A stretch of DNA of 64,000 bases. Origin: Oscillospiraceae bacterium (GTDB lineage Bacteria > Bacillota > Clostridia > Saccharofermentanales > Saccharofermentanaceae). The DNA lies in NCBI GenBank assembly GCA_902788505.1, contig CADAKH010000002.1:64001-128000 (forward strand), read 5' to 3'. The notes under the pieces were generated by a model that did not search any database, was not told the DNA's origin, and worked only from the letters and a program-made list of their open reading frames with translations. This document shows, one piece after another, positions 18,831 through 26,903 of this stretch; positions within the stretch are counted from its first letter, which is position 1; the number at the start of each line of letters is the position of its first letter. The position numbers and the translations under genes were made by a program.

Positions 18831-19459
18831 GCCAGCCTCCGAAAATAGTGGATAAATTCGGTATAGAGTCTTACGGCGGCAGCCAGATGTGGCTTCCTGA
18901 CAAGATGCTCCTTAACAGCGGATGCGGCATTATCGCCGGACTGGATGCGATACTACGCTTAAAGGGCGAGGAGCGCATGAAGAGGGAAGAGTATTTCGAA
19001 AGGTTTTTCGATGCCAAAGACTATATAAGACCGCTTACTGTCGGGAAAAACAGGGAAGCAAGAAAGCTTTTCGGCAAGGAATTCCTGGGAAGCTTCGGCG
19101 TGACTGCAAGCCGTTTCAAAAGGGGCATAAAGAAACTTGCCGCCAAGGAAGGCCTGAAAATAAAGGTCAAGCCGTTCAGATTCAGGTGGTGGGAGAAGGT
19201 ACCGCAATATCTTAAGGGCGGAGATCCGCTGATAATGCTCATAACAGCGCCTTTCGAGAATGTCTCGATCGAGATGCCGACAGGCACCAAGGGCAAACTC
19301 GGATTCCACTGGGTAACGATAACTGATATCGAAGGCGACACGCTCACTGTCTCTTCCTGGGGTACAAAATGCAAAATGTCAGTCAGGGAACTGCGTAAAT
19401 TTAACGTGATTTTGCACTTTTATTCTGTATCGTTGGAAAATCAGAGCGACTTAGTGTAA
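18827..19459 (+). CDS. C39-like / papain-like cysteine peptidase domain protein
   Basis: A 210-residue protein. LLNSGCGIIAGLDAIL resembles the catalytic Cys helix of C39-like and papain-like peptidases, and GKLGFHWVTITDIEGDTL with SSWG supplies the expected His and following polar residue. There is no signal peptide and no ABC transporter nearby, so a cytoplasmic role is likely. The start codon overlaps the asparaginase stop (ATGA). The acyl carrier protein gene begins 51 bp downstream with no terminator between, so it may be part of the same transcript. Substrate unknown; the family call rests on motif pattern only. Confidence 0.6.
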   Translation: MSQPPKIVDKFGIESYGGSQMWLPDKMLLNSGCGIIAGLDAILRLKGEERMKREEYFERFFDAKDYIRPLTVGKNREARKLFGKEFLGSFGVTASRFKRGIKKLAAKEGLKIKVKPFRFRWWEKVPQYLKGGDPLIMLITAPFENVSIEMPTGTKGKLGFHWVTITDIEGDTLTVSSWGTKCKMSVRELRKFNVILHFYSVSLENQSDLV

Positions 19460-19510
19460 TGTTATTCAGGAGATTTTTTCTTTTAATTATATTTAGGAGG
19501 ATTTTGGAAA

Positions 19511-19762
19511 ATGAATAATGAGATTGCCGAGCAGATCAAGGGGATGCTGGTAGAAAGACTCAGAATACCGGCTGATGAGCTCGAGTATGATTCAGAACTT
19601 TTCGGTGAGGATATAGGACTTGATTCCATTGATTCCATCGAGATCATCGTAGGAATCGAGAATCTCTTCGGTGTTGACCTTTCCGGTTCAGGCGCTACTA
19701 GAGAGGACTTCCGTTCTATCGAGACACTTACAGCATTTGTAGAAGCACATAAAGAGGGCTGA
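19511..19762 (+). CDS. Acyl carrier protein
   Basis: An 83-residue ACP. Ser39 in GLDSIDSIEI is the predicted phosphopantetheine attachment site, and the four-helix acidic composition is typical. The DSIDSIE motif differs from the DSLDxVE usual in primary fatty acid ACPs, hinting at a dedicated carrier. The FAS operon 4.5 kb downstream has no acpP, so this protein could serve both. GGAGG lies upstream of the ATG. It is followed after 2 bp by the KS-CLF fusion gene, with which it must be cotranscribed. No phosphopantetheinyl transferase gene is in the window. Confidence 0.92.
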   Translation: MNNEIAEQIKGMLVERLRIPADELEYDSELFGEDIGLDSIDSIEIIVGIENLFGVDLSGSGATREDFRSIETLTAFVEAHKEG

Positions 19763-19764
19763 AG

Positions 19765-22026
19765 ATGCTGAACGAGAAGCGTTGTGTAATCACGGGACTT
19801 GGACTTGTATGTGCCATCGGCGACAATGTCGATGAGTGCTTCGATGCGGCTCTTAACGGAAAATCCGGCATAGCGGATGCAAAGAGCTTTGATACAACAG
19901 AGTGCTATTCCCACAAAGGTGCCGAGGTTAGGCTTTCCGATGAGGAACTTGCCGGAGGTAAATATGACAGGACCACAGCCTTGGGAATCAAGGCTGCCGG
20001 AGAAGCTATCAAAGATGCCGGGATCGATATGGATTCTGAAGTGGCATCAGAGATCGGTGTATTGCTTGGAAGCTGTATTGCCGGTGCTGCCTGTGTAGAG
20101 AAATACTACAAGCAGAAAGCAAAAGGCGAAAAGGGAGATATCAGCAATCTCAAAGCAATGCCAGCTTCGGTAATTGCCGGAAATGTCGCAGATTACTATA
20201 ACGCTGGCGGTATAACTGCCAATATCGTAAATGCATGTGCGGCAGGCACATTAAGTCTCTCGCTTGCGATCGATCTCATAAGAGGCGGCAAGGGCGAGAT
20301 CTTCCTTGCAGGCGGATGCGATTCTTTCTCATCGCTTGCTTATTCCGGATTTCACGCGTTAAGAGCGCTTGCTCCTTCTGACTGCTCACCGTTCAATCAC
20401 AGTGACGGTATCACTCTGGGCGAAGGTGCCGGTGTGCTTGTAGTTGAGAGCTATGAGCATGCTGTTAAGCGCGGAGCAAGGATCTACTGTGATGTTCTTG
20501 GTTCAGGTGTAAGTTCTGATGCTTACCACATCACGGCTCCGAGACCTGACGGCGAAGGCCAGATGAATGTAATCACACGTGCAGTTAAGAATTCCGGACT
20601 CAAGTTCTCTGATATCGACTATGTCAATGCACACGGTACGGGAACGGCCAAAAATGACGAGTCGGAATTCCTGTCTTTGAAGACACTTTTCGAAGGCAGC
20701 AAGGACTTATATGTAAGTTCGACAAAGTCCATGACGGGCCACTGCCTTGGTGCTGCAGGCGCCATTGAAGCGGTATTTACCGTCAAGGCTCTCGTGGAAG
20801 GCAAGCTCCCTCCCACGACAGGTTATTCGGAAGAGGACCTCAAGGTTCTTGAAGAGAAATCAGGCAGCATCAATTTCATTGCCAATAAGCCTGTTACAAA
20901 AGATGTTAATTATGTGATGTCGAATTCGTTTGCCTTCGGAGGCAACAATGCGAGCATCGTATTTGCAAAAGACCCCAATGTCCTTAATCTCACATGCCCC
21001 AAGCAGAGCCTTTATGTAACTGGCATCGGCATGGTAAACGGTGAGTACAATGAGGAGAAGGGTGACTATATAGCTAACCTCGATACCGATCTGTTCAAGG
21101 CATACGGAGTCAAGTCAGCCTTCTTAAGAAAGCTCGACAGACTTTCACAGCTTCAGCTCTTAAGCGGCATCAGGGCACTTGAGGATGCCGGCATTACTGT
21201 TAATGAAGAGAATGAAGGAGTTATCGGTATCTGCATTGGTACGAACGACGGTCCTATGACGGAGATCGCAAATTTCCAGAAGGGCATTATCAGAGACGGA
21301 ATAGAGAAGGGAAGCGCATTTGCATTCCCGAATACGGTATATAACGCTGCCGGCGGATATCTCAGCATCGCTACGGGGATCAAGGGCTACAACGTAACTA
21401 TTGCCAACGGCTTCCAGTCAGGAATCCAGAGCGTATGCGCTGCCGCAGGCGCGATCATGTTCGGATATGAGAGCATCATGCTCGCATCGGGAACTGATGA
21501 GTGCACCGATATTGATGATGAGATATTCAGCGATCTCGGTTTTACGGGCGAGGGCAAGATGACATTGGGCGAGGGCTCTGTCACATGCGTTATCGAGAAG
21601 GATTCAAGCGCAGCTGAAAGAGGCGCAAAGCGTTATGCGAAGATCGCGGGATTCTCTTCAACGAGAGATACATCAGGCGACAGATCCGACAATTCGAGAA
21701 TGTCCGAGAAGGCTCTTATCAGGGCACTTGAGAATGTTCTTGAAGAAGGCGGAATGAAAGCTTCCGATGTTAAATGCATTTACGGCTTCGGCAACGGCAT
21801 TGAGAGCATCGACAAGTTCGAGATGGATGTTTATAAGAAGTTCTTCGGTGATGATATCGAAGTAAAGCTTATCAAGAAGGAATACGGTGAAGCCAGAGCG
21901 GCGTCATCATCTTTGCAGTTCGCAATGCTTGCAAAGGATATCCATGAGGGCAGGCTTGAGACGGGAATCGCTGTTTCATATGGTACAAGTGCCCTTTATA
22001 CGGCAGTTTTACTTACCAGGGCATAA
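19765..22026 (+). CDS. Fused ketosynthase and chain-length-factor-like protein
   Basis: A 753-residue protein made of two thiolase-fold ketosynthase halves. The first (about 1-405) is FabF-like with a complete active site: Cys158 in NACAAG, His290 in NAHGTGT, Lys321 and His326 in KSMTGHCLGAAG. The second (about 415-753) keeps the fold motifs (TGIGMVNG, LGEGSVTCVIE) but Cys is replaced by Phe550 (NGFQSG), the first His by Phe675 (YGFGNG) and the second by Glu709, while Lys704 remains. This pattern is that of KSbeta/chain-length factors in type II polyketide and aryl polyene systems, here joined to its KSalpha partner in one chain. It should elongate acyl chains on the adjacent ACP. The product is unknown. 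Confidence 0.88.
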   Translation: MLNEKRCVITGLGLVCAIGDNVDECFDAALNGKSGIADAKSFDTTECYSHKGAEVRLSDEELAGGKYDRTTALGIKAAGEAIKDAGIDMDSEVASEIGVLLGSCIAGAACVEKYYKQKAKGEKGDISNLKAMPASVIAGNVADYYNAGGITANIVNACAAGTLSLSLAIDLIRGGKGEIFLAGGCDSFSSLAYSGFHALRALAPSDCSPFNHSDGITLGEGAGVLVVESYEHAVKRGARIYCDVLGSGVSSDAYHITAPRPDGEGQMNVITRAVKNSGLKFSDIDYVNAHGTGTAKNDESEFLSLKTLFEGSKDLYVSSTKSMTGHCLGAAGAIEAVFTVKALVEGKLPPTTGYSEEDLKVLEEKSGSINFIANKPVTKDVNYVMSNSFAFGGNNASIVFAKDPNVLNLTCPKQSLYVTGIGMVNGEYNEEKGDYIANLDTDLFKAYGVKSAFLRKLDRLSQLQLLSGIRALEDAGITVNEENEGVIGICIGTNDGPMTEIANFQKGIIRDGIEKGSAFAFPNTVYNAAGGYLSIATGIKGYNVTIANGFQSGIQSVCAAAGAIMFGYESIMLASGTDECTDIDDEIFSDLGFTGEGKMTLGEGSVTCVIEKDSSAAERGAKRYAKIAGFSSTRDTSGDRSDNSRMSEKALIRALENVLEEGGMKASDVKCIYGFGNGIESIDKFEMDVYKKFFGDDIEVKLIKKEYGEARAASSSLQFAMLAKDIHEGRLETGIAVSYGTSALYTAVLLTRA

Positions 22027-22048
22027 TCCTTAGAAAAGAGGGCGCATT

Positions 22049-22783
22049 ATGGGCAAAACAGCAGTTGTTACAGGCGGATCCAGAGGAATAGGCAAGGCTA
22101 TCGCGTTAAGACTTGCCAAAGACGGTTACGATATCGCTCTTAACTATGCAAGTAATGACGAGGCCGCAAATGCTGCCAGAGAAGAGATAACTGCAACAGG
22201 TGTCCGCTGCGAGATCTTCAAGGCCGACACATCTGACATCGCACAGGTCAAGGCTATGTTCAAGGATATCAAAAAGAGCTTTGAGACCATTGATGTCCTT
22301 ATCAATAACGCAGGCGTTGTAGATGACGCATATCTTCTCATGATCAGACAGGATTCACTCGAAAGAAGCCTCGACATCAATATCAAGGGTTACATCAACT
22401 GTGCACAGGCTGCATCACTTAAGATGTGTTCGCAGAAGAGTGGAAAGATAATTAACGTGTCTTCCGTAAGCTCGATCCTTGCTGTTCCCGGCCAGACGGT
22501 CTACAGCGCAACAAAGGGCGCCGTCAATTCGATGACACAGACAATGGCAAAAGAACTCGCACAGTATGGCATCCAGGTAAATGCCGTAGCTCCGGGCTTT
22601 ATCGGAACTGACATGATCAAATCGATCCCCGGTGATCTCGCGGAAAAGTATCTTGAAGCAGTTCCCATGAAGCGCTTCGGCTCTGCGGAAGATGTTGCTG
22701 ACTGCGTTGCAAGCCTCGTATCAGACGCATTTTCCTACATGACAGGCCAGGTCATCGTACTCGACGGAGGCTTAAGTCTCTGA
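22049..22783 (+). CDS. fabG: FabG-like 3-ketoacyl-ACP reductase, paralogue 1
   Basis: A 244-residue short-chain dehydrogenase with the NADP(H) motif VTGGSRGIGKA, NNAG at about 89, catalytic Ser in NVSSVSS, and the YSATK active site (Tyr-x3-Lys). It should reduce the 3-ketoacyl product of the KS-CLF protein. It is distinct from the FAS paralogue at 26904, and its position between the KS-CLF fusion and the flavoprotein gene (22 bp and 1 bp gaps) assigns it to this cassette rather than to primary FAS. Confidence 0.88.
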   Translation: MGKTAVVTGGSRGIGKAIALRLAKDGYDIALNYASNDEAANAAREEITATGVRCEIFKADTSDIAQVKAMFKDIKKSFETIDVLINNAGVVDDAYLLMIRQDSLERSLDINIKGYINCAQAASLKMCSQKSGKIINVSSVSSILAVPGQTVYSATKGAVNSMTQTMAKELAQYGIQVNAVAPGFIGTDMIKSIPGDLAEKYLEAVPMKRFGSAEDVADCVASLVSDAFSYMTGQVIVLDGGLSL

Positions 22784-22784
22784 T

Positions 22785-23519
22785 ATGAAGGTTCTCGTTC
22801 TCAACGGCAGTCCCAAAAAGGACCGGAGCAACACAATTCAGGTTACGAATGCTTTCGTATCCGGTTTTCCCGAGGGCACAGAAGTTACGAAGATCAATAT
22901 CTACGAGAAGAACATAAAGCCCTGCCAGGGGTGCTTCGCATGCTGGGCCTCGCCCGACGGGACATGTGCCATTAAAGACGATATGGCGGAGATCATTGCT
23001 GCCATTAAGGAAGCTGATATCATCATAGAGAGTTTCCCTCTATATTTTTACGGCATGCCTTCACAGCTCAAGGCTGTGACGGACAGGTGCTTATCCCTTG
23101 CCGAGCCCTACATGGGCACGAAATCTGACGACGGCCAGACTTTCAATAAGATGAGAGATTCTTCTATATTTAAAAAGAAATTCGTTGTTATCAGTTCCTG
23201 CGGATATGTTGAGCTCGAGCCCGTCTATCCTGCACTCCTTGCCCAGTACGATCTTATCTGCGGCGGCAGGGAAAAGTATACGGCTATTTTGTGCCCCATG
23301 GGCGAAGTATTCATGACCGGCAAGGCCAAAAGGCAGATCAGGGTCTATCTGGAAGATCTTAAGAAGGCCGGAGCTGAATATTGCTCGAACGGGTTTAAGC
23401 TGAGTTCCGAGACGATCCGCAAACTGCAGATCCCGCTCCTTTCACCGGAAGGTTTTGCGACCCTTACAAATTCCCATATGAACGAGGGCGGCTGGGCAGC
23501 AAGCAGATTCGAAAAATGA
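22785..23519 (+). CDS. Iron-sulfur flavoprotein / NADPH-dependent FMN reductase family
   Basis: A 244-residue flavodoxin-fold protein. KVLVLNGSPKKDRSNT binds the FMN phosphate. Cys47, Cys50, Cys53 and Cys61 form the compact CX2CX2CX7C motif (PCQGCFACWASPDGTC), as in methanogen-type iron-sulfur flavoproteins that hold a 4Fe-4S cluster next to FMN. ESFPLYFYGMPSQLKAVTDR is the conserved flavin-site segment. It probably moves electrons, perhaps from ferredoxin, to an oxidised intermediate. Being last in the ACP/KS-CLF/ketoreductase set suggests that the pathway includes a reduction not done by FabK. A terminator follows directly. Confidence 0.82.
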   Translation: MKVLVLNGSPKKDRSNTIQVTNAFVSGFPEGTEVTKINIYEKNIKPCQGCFACWASPDGTCAIKDDMAEIIAAIKEADIIIESFPLYFYGMPSQLKAVTDRCLSLAEPYMGTKSDDGQTFNKMRDSSIFKKKFVVISSCGYVELEPVYPALLAQYDLICGGREKYTAILCPMGEVFMTGKAKRQIRVYLEDLKKAGAEYCSNGFKLSSETIRKLQIPLLSPEGFATLTNSHMNEGGWAASRFEK

Positions 23520-23545
23520 TCTGTATTATTTTGGGAGATAGAGAT

Positions 23546-23577
23546 GCCGGACTAAAGTGTCCGGCTTTTTTATTTTC
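23546..23577 (+). terminator. Terminator of the ACP/KS-CLF cassette
   Basis: Perfect arms GCCGGAC and GTCCGGC with a 6-nt loop, followed by TTTTTTATTTT. Confidence 0.93.
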
Positions 23578-23606
23578 GAAAAATCTTTCTAATTGATTTA
23601 TAAATA

Positions 23607-23733
23607 CGGCAAGATATGCGGCTATGCCATATTCTTACCCGTATTTTTCAGTGAAAATCGGGCTGAAATACGGCTGCTGATACGGCTGCCCCGTATTCTT
23701 AGCCGTATTTTTCGAATCCGAGCGAGGGGAAAG
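23607..23733. repeat. Cluster of ATACGGC/GCCGTAT repeats with a nested hairpin
   Basis: Seven copies of ATACGG(C) or its complement lie between the cassette terminator and the fabH promoter. A 19-bp direct repeat (ATTCTTAsCCGTATTTTTC) occurs at 23631-23649 and 23695-23713 with one difference. The stretch 23666-23710 folds into a nested hairpin: AAATACGGCT with AGCCGTATTT outside, ATACGG with CCGTAT inside. It is noncoding as far as I can see; function unknown. Confidence 0.6.
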
Positions 23734-23894
23734 AGCCGTATGTGGATTTCTGTCCGGGACGGAACAGTTGAAGTTCAGGTTATTTATATATATGAAGAAT
23801 GTTCCGAAGTAAGGGGCCGTTTATCAACGTCAAGCAGTAATTACGGTCTTTTTAACCCTTTAAAATCCACGAAAATCAAGGCTTTGACAAAGTT

Positions 23895-23909
23895 CTTTGA
23901 CAATCAAAG
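23895..23909. promoter_or_regulatory. FabT-like operator 1 upstream of fabH
   Basis: CTTTGACAATCAAAG is a perfect dyad (CTTTGA/TCAAAG, 3-bp centre). It resembles the published FabT box core TTTGATTATCAAA and lies directly upstream of the fabH -35 element. A smaller palindrome CTTTGACAAAG sits at 23882-23892. Confidence 0.65.
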
Positions 23910-23912
23910 CAC

Positions 23913-23941
23913 TTGACAAAATATCCTTCTTGTGGAATACT
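23913..23941 (+). promoter_or_regulatory. Promoter of the fatty acid operon
   Basis: TTGACA at 23913-23918, a 17-bp spacer and AATACT at 23936-23941, with an extended -10 TG at 23933-23934. It lies between the two FabT-like dyads and about 85 bp before fabH. Confidence 0.65.
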
Positions 23942-23953
23942 TTGATAATCAAA
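23941..23953. promoter_or_regulatory. FabT-like operator 2 at the fabH transcription start
   Basis: TTTGATAATCAAA is a perfect dyad (TTTGAT/ATCAAA around one A) and differs from the FabT consensus core TTTGATTATCAAA by one base. It overlaps the expected transcription start, ideal for repression. No fabT gene is in the window. Confidence 0.7.
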
Positions 23954-24024
23954 CTATTTAACCTGAGGACTACTATGCCCAAATGTGAGTCCTGAATACA
24001 GGGAAGATAAAGAGGTTGTTAATA

Positions 24025-25002
24025 ATGACAGGCAGAATTATAGGACTCGGATCTTATGTCCCGAAGAAAGTCTTGACCAATGATGACTTTGCCAAGTTCC
24101 TTGATACCAGTGACGAGTGGATCACGGAGCGTACGGGAATAAAGGAAAGACATATTGCGGACCACATCACGGAAAAGCCTTCCACGATGGCTGTCGAAGC
24201 TGCTAAAAAGGCGGTTGAGGATGCCGGGATCGACCCTAAGGACATCGATTTTATCGTTACTGCATCCACAACATCAGACAGCGTTATTCCTGCTTTGTCC
24301 TGCATCGTTCAGAGAGAACTCGGCGTATCCGAGAATTGCGGATGCTTCGATGTTGTATGTGCATGCCCCGGATTCATCGTTGCTTATAATACAGTTCAGA
24401 GTTTTATCGAGACAGGCAACTCCAAGCTCGCTCTCGTAATCGGTACTGAGTGCAATTCGAACTTCGCAAACTTCGAAGACAGAGGAACATGCATCCTCTT
24501 TGGTGACGGCGCGGGAGCTGCAGTACTTAAGGCTGAAGACATCAAGCGCAATGAGTTCATCATGAGATCTTCAGGATACAGAAGTGACTGTCTCACATGC
24601 CAGGCTGCAAGACAACCCGACAGATGGGACGAGGAAGGATTCAAGGAATCCACATCCTTCTATATGCAGGGAAGAGAAGTATTCAAGTTTGCAGTAACTG
24701 AGGTTCCCCAGATCATCAAGGATCTTTCGGAGAAGTTCAATTTCGATCTCGAGAACGATGTTGATTACTTCATCCTTCACCAGGCAAACGCCAGGATCAT
24801 CGAAGCCACCGCAAAGAAACTCGGTATCCCGCGTGAAAGATTCCCCATGAATATAAGCAAGTACGGCAACGTATCTTCAGCAAGCATCCCGCTCCTTCTC
24901 ACAGAGATGAAGCAGGACGGAAGGCTTAAGCCGGGCATGAAGCTCGTGCTCGCAAGCTTCGGTGCCGGCCTTACCTGGGATGCCAATTACATTATTTATT
25001 AA
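24025..25002 (+). CDS. fabH: 3-oxoacyl-ACP synthase III (initiation)
   Basis: A 325-residue KAS III that condenses an acyl-CoA primer with malonyl-ACP to start fatty acid synthesis. Cys114 in CACPGF, the His in FILHQANARIIE and the Asn in YGNVSSASIP form the catalytic triad. The start at ATG 24025 follows AAAGAGG with good spacing and gives MTGRIIGLGSYVP; an upstream TTG is less likely. It leads the FAS operon, as in other Firmicutes, but acpP, which often follows fabH, is absent here. Confidence 0.96.
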   Translation: MTGRIIGLGSYVPKKVLTNDDFAKFLDTSDEWITERTGIKERHIADHITEKPSTMAVEAAKKAVEDAGIDPKDIDFIVTASTTSDSVIPALSCIVQRELGVSENCGCFDVVCACPGFIVAYNTVQSFIETGNSKLALVIGTECNSNFANFEDRGTCILFGDGAGAAVLKAEDIKRNEFIMRSSGYRSDCLTCQAARQPDRWDEEGFKESTSFYMQGREVFKFAVTEVPQIIKDLSEKFNFDLENDVDYFILHQANARIIEATAKKLGIPRERFPMNISKYGNVSSASIPLLLTEMKQDGRLKPGMKLVLASFGAGLTWDANYIIY

Positions 25003-25035
25003 TCATTTTCGAAAATATAAAGGAGACGCAAGACC

Positions 25036-25968
25036 ATGACAAGAATCACAGATTTGATCGGTATCAAGTATCCTATCTTCCAGGGCGGTATGGCCTGGGT
25101 TGCTGACTGGCATATTGCCGCTGCAGTTTCAGAGGCAGGCGGTCTCGGAATCATCGGTGTCGGCGGTGCAGACGAGAACTGGCTCCGTGACCAGATCAAG
25201 AAGTGCCGTGAAGCTACAGACAAGCCGTTCGGTGTAAACCTTATGCTCATGAATCCCAGAGCTCCTGAGATCGCCAAGGTAATCGCTGAAGAGAAGGTCA
25301 AGGTTGTTACCACAGGTGCAGGTTCACCTGAGAAATATATGGATATGTGGAAAGAGGCCGGCATCATCGTTGTTCCTGTTGTTGCAGGTGTTGCTCTCGC
25401 AAAGAGAATGCAGCAGTGCGGTGCGGATGCCGTTATCGCCGAAGGTACAGAGTCAGGCGGACACATCGGTGAAGCCACAACAATGACACTCGTTCCCCAG
25501 GTTGTTGACGCCGTATCCATTCCGGTAATCGCTGCAGGCGGTATCGCTGACGGCAGAGGTGTTGCAGCGGCTTTCATGCTCGGTGCCGAGGGTGTTCAGT
25601 GCGGAACTGTTTTCTGTGCATGCGACGAAGTAAATGTTCACCAGAATTACAAGGATATGGTCATCAAGGCAAAGGACAACTCAACAAGAGTTACCGGAAG
25701 ATCTTACGGCCATCCTGTAAGACAGATAAGAAACGCACTCTCCAACAAATATCTTGAGATGGAGCAGAGCGGTGTTACTTTCGAGGAGCTCGAGGGACTT
25801 ACAGTAGGAAGTCTCCGTAAGGCTGTTGTCGAAGGTGACACAAAGGAAGGTACATTCATGGCCGGTCAGATCGCCGGTCTTGTAAATGAGATAAGACCTG
25901 CCAAGGATATCATCGAGTCGATGTTCTCTAAGGCAGATGAACTTTTGGGAAGGAAACTTGAAGCGTAA
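25036..25968 (+). CDS. fabK: Enoyl-ACP reductase II (FMN-dependent)
   Basis: A 310-residue TIM-barrel flavoprotein of the FabK/nitronate monooxygenase family. YPIFQGGMAWVAD at the start, VNLMLMNP, the EGTESGGHIGE segment and PVIAAGGIADGRG with LGAEGVQCGTVF (FMN phosphate site) are diagnostic. It reduces trans-2-enoyl-ACP in the last step of each elongation cycle. Its place between fabH and fabD makes FabK far more likely than nitronate monooxygenase. Its stop overlaps the fabD start (TAATG). Confidence 0.95.
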   Translation: MTRITDLIGIKYPIFQGGMAWVADWHIAAAVSEAGGLGIIGVGGADENWLRDQIKKCREATDKPFGVNLMLMNPRAPEIAKVIAEEKVKVVTTGAGSPEKYMDMWKEAGIIVVPVVAGVALAKRMQQCGADAVIAEGTESGGHIGEATTMTLVPQVVDAVSIPVIAAGGIADGRGVAAAFMLGAEGVQCGTVFCACDEVNVHQNYKDMVIKAKDNSTRVTGRSYGHPVRQIRNALSNKYLEMEQSGVTFEELEGLTVGSLRKAVVEGDTKEGTFMAGQIAGLVNEIRPAKDIIESMFSKADELLGRKLEA

Positions 25969-26885
25969 TGAGTATTGCATTTTGTTATCCGGGCCAGGGT
26001 GTTCAGCAGGTCGGAATGGCTGAAGGTTTTGTAAAAGCTGACAGCCGTTACGCAGATATGGTTTCAGAGGCTTCAAAAGCTTCCGGGATCGACATGAACA
26101 AACTCCTTTTCGAGCCCAATGAAGACATCAACATCACTGAGTACACACAGCCTGCACTTGTAACTGCATGCTGCATCATCACAGAAGCTCTTCTTAAGGA
26201 AGGTATCAAGCCTGATGTAACAGCCGGCCTTTCTTTGGGTGAGTACTGCAGCCTTTATGTTGCGGGTGCGCTGAGCTTTAAGGATGCCGTAGCTCTTACA
26301 AGAACAAGAGGAAGACTTATGTCCAACGCTGTTCCTGCAGGTGAGGGGTCCATGGCTGCGGTTATCGGCCTTGATGCTGAGACTATCGAAGGAATCACAA
26401 GTAAGATCGACGGTGTATGGCCCGCTAACTTTAACTGCCCCGGACAGATCGTTATCACTGGTAAGAAGGAAGCAGTAAGAGAGGCTATGCCCAAGTGTGA
26501 GGAAGCCGGAGCAAAGAAGGTCGTTGAACTCAATGTATCAGGTCCTTTCCATTCGCCTCTTCTCAAGGTTGCAGGCGAGGAACTCGGCAAAGAACTCGAA
26601 AATGTCAAACTGGGTGATCTTAAGATCCCTTATTTCGCAAATGCAAATGCTTCCAAGATCACTGACAAGGCTCAGATCAAGGAACTTCTCGAAAAGCAGG
26701 TTTACAGCCCCGTAAGATGGGAGCAGACACTTTATGAGCTCGAGAAGATGGGCGTTGATACGATCATCGAAGTAGGTCCCGGCAAGACGATCGCAGGATT
26801 TGTCAGAAAGACAGTGCCTTCAATCAGGGTAATCGGTGTATCAACACCTGAAGATGTAGAAACAATCAAGGAAAAGCTCGGCTGA
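25968..26885 (+). CDS. fabD: Malonyl-CoA:ACP transacylase
   Basis: A 305-residue acyltransferase that moves malonyl from CoA to ACP. CYPGQGVQQVGM is the N-terminal motif, GLSLGEYCSL carries the catalytic Ser, and the active-site His is in VSGPFHSPLL. GPGKTIAGFVRK closes the domain. Translation is coupled to fabK by a 1-base overlap. Confidence 0.96.
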   Translation: MSIAFCYPGQGVQQVGMAEGFVKADSRYADMVSEASKASGIDMNKLLFEPNEDINITEYTQPALVTACCIITEALLKEGIKPDVTAGLSLGEYCSLYVAGALSFKDAVALTRTRGRLMSNAVPAGEGSMAAVIGLDAETIEGITSKIDGVWPANFNCPGQIVITGKKEAVREAMPKCEEAGAKKVVELNVSGPFHSPLLKVAGEELGKELENVKLGDLKIPYFANANASKITDKAQIKELLEKQVYSPVRWEQTLYELEKMGVDTIIEVGPGKTIAGFVRKTVPSIRVIGVSTPEDVETIKEKLG

Positions 26886-26903
26886 TTCAAGGAGGATAAG
26901 ATC

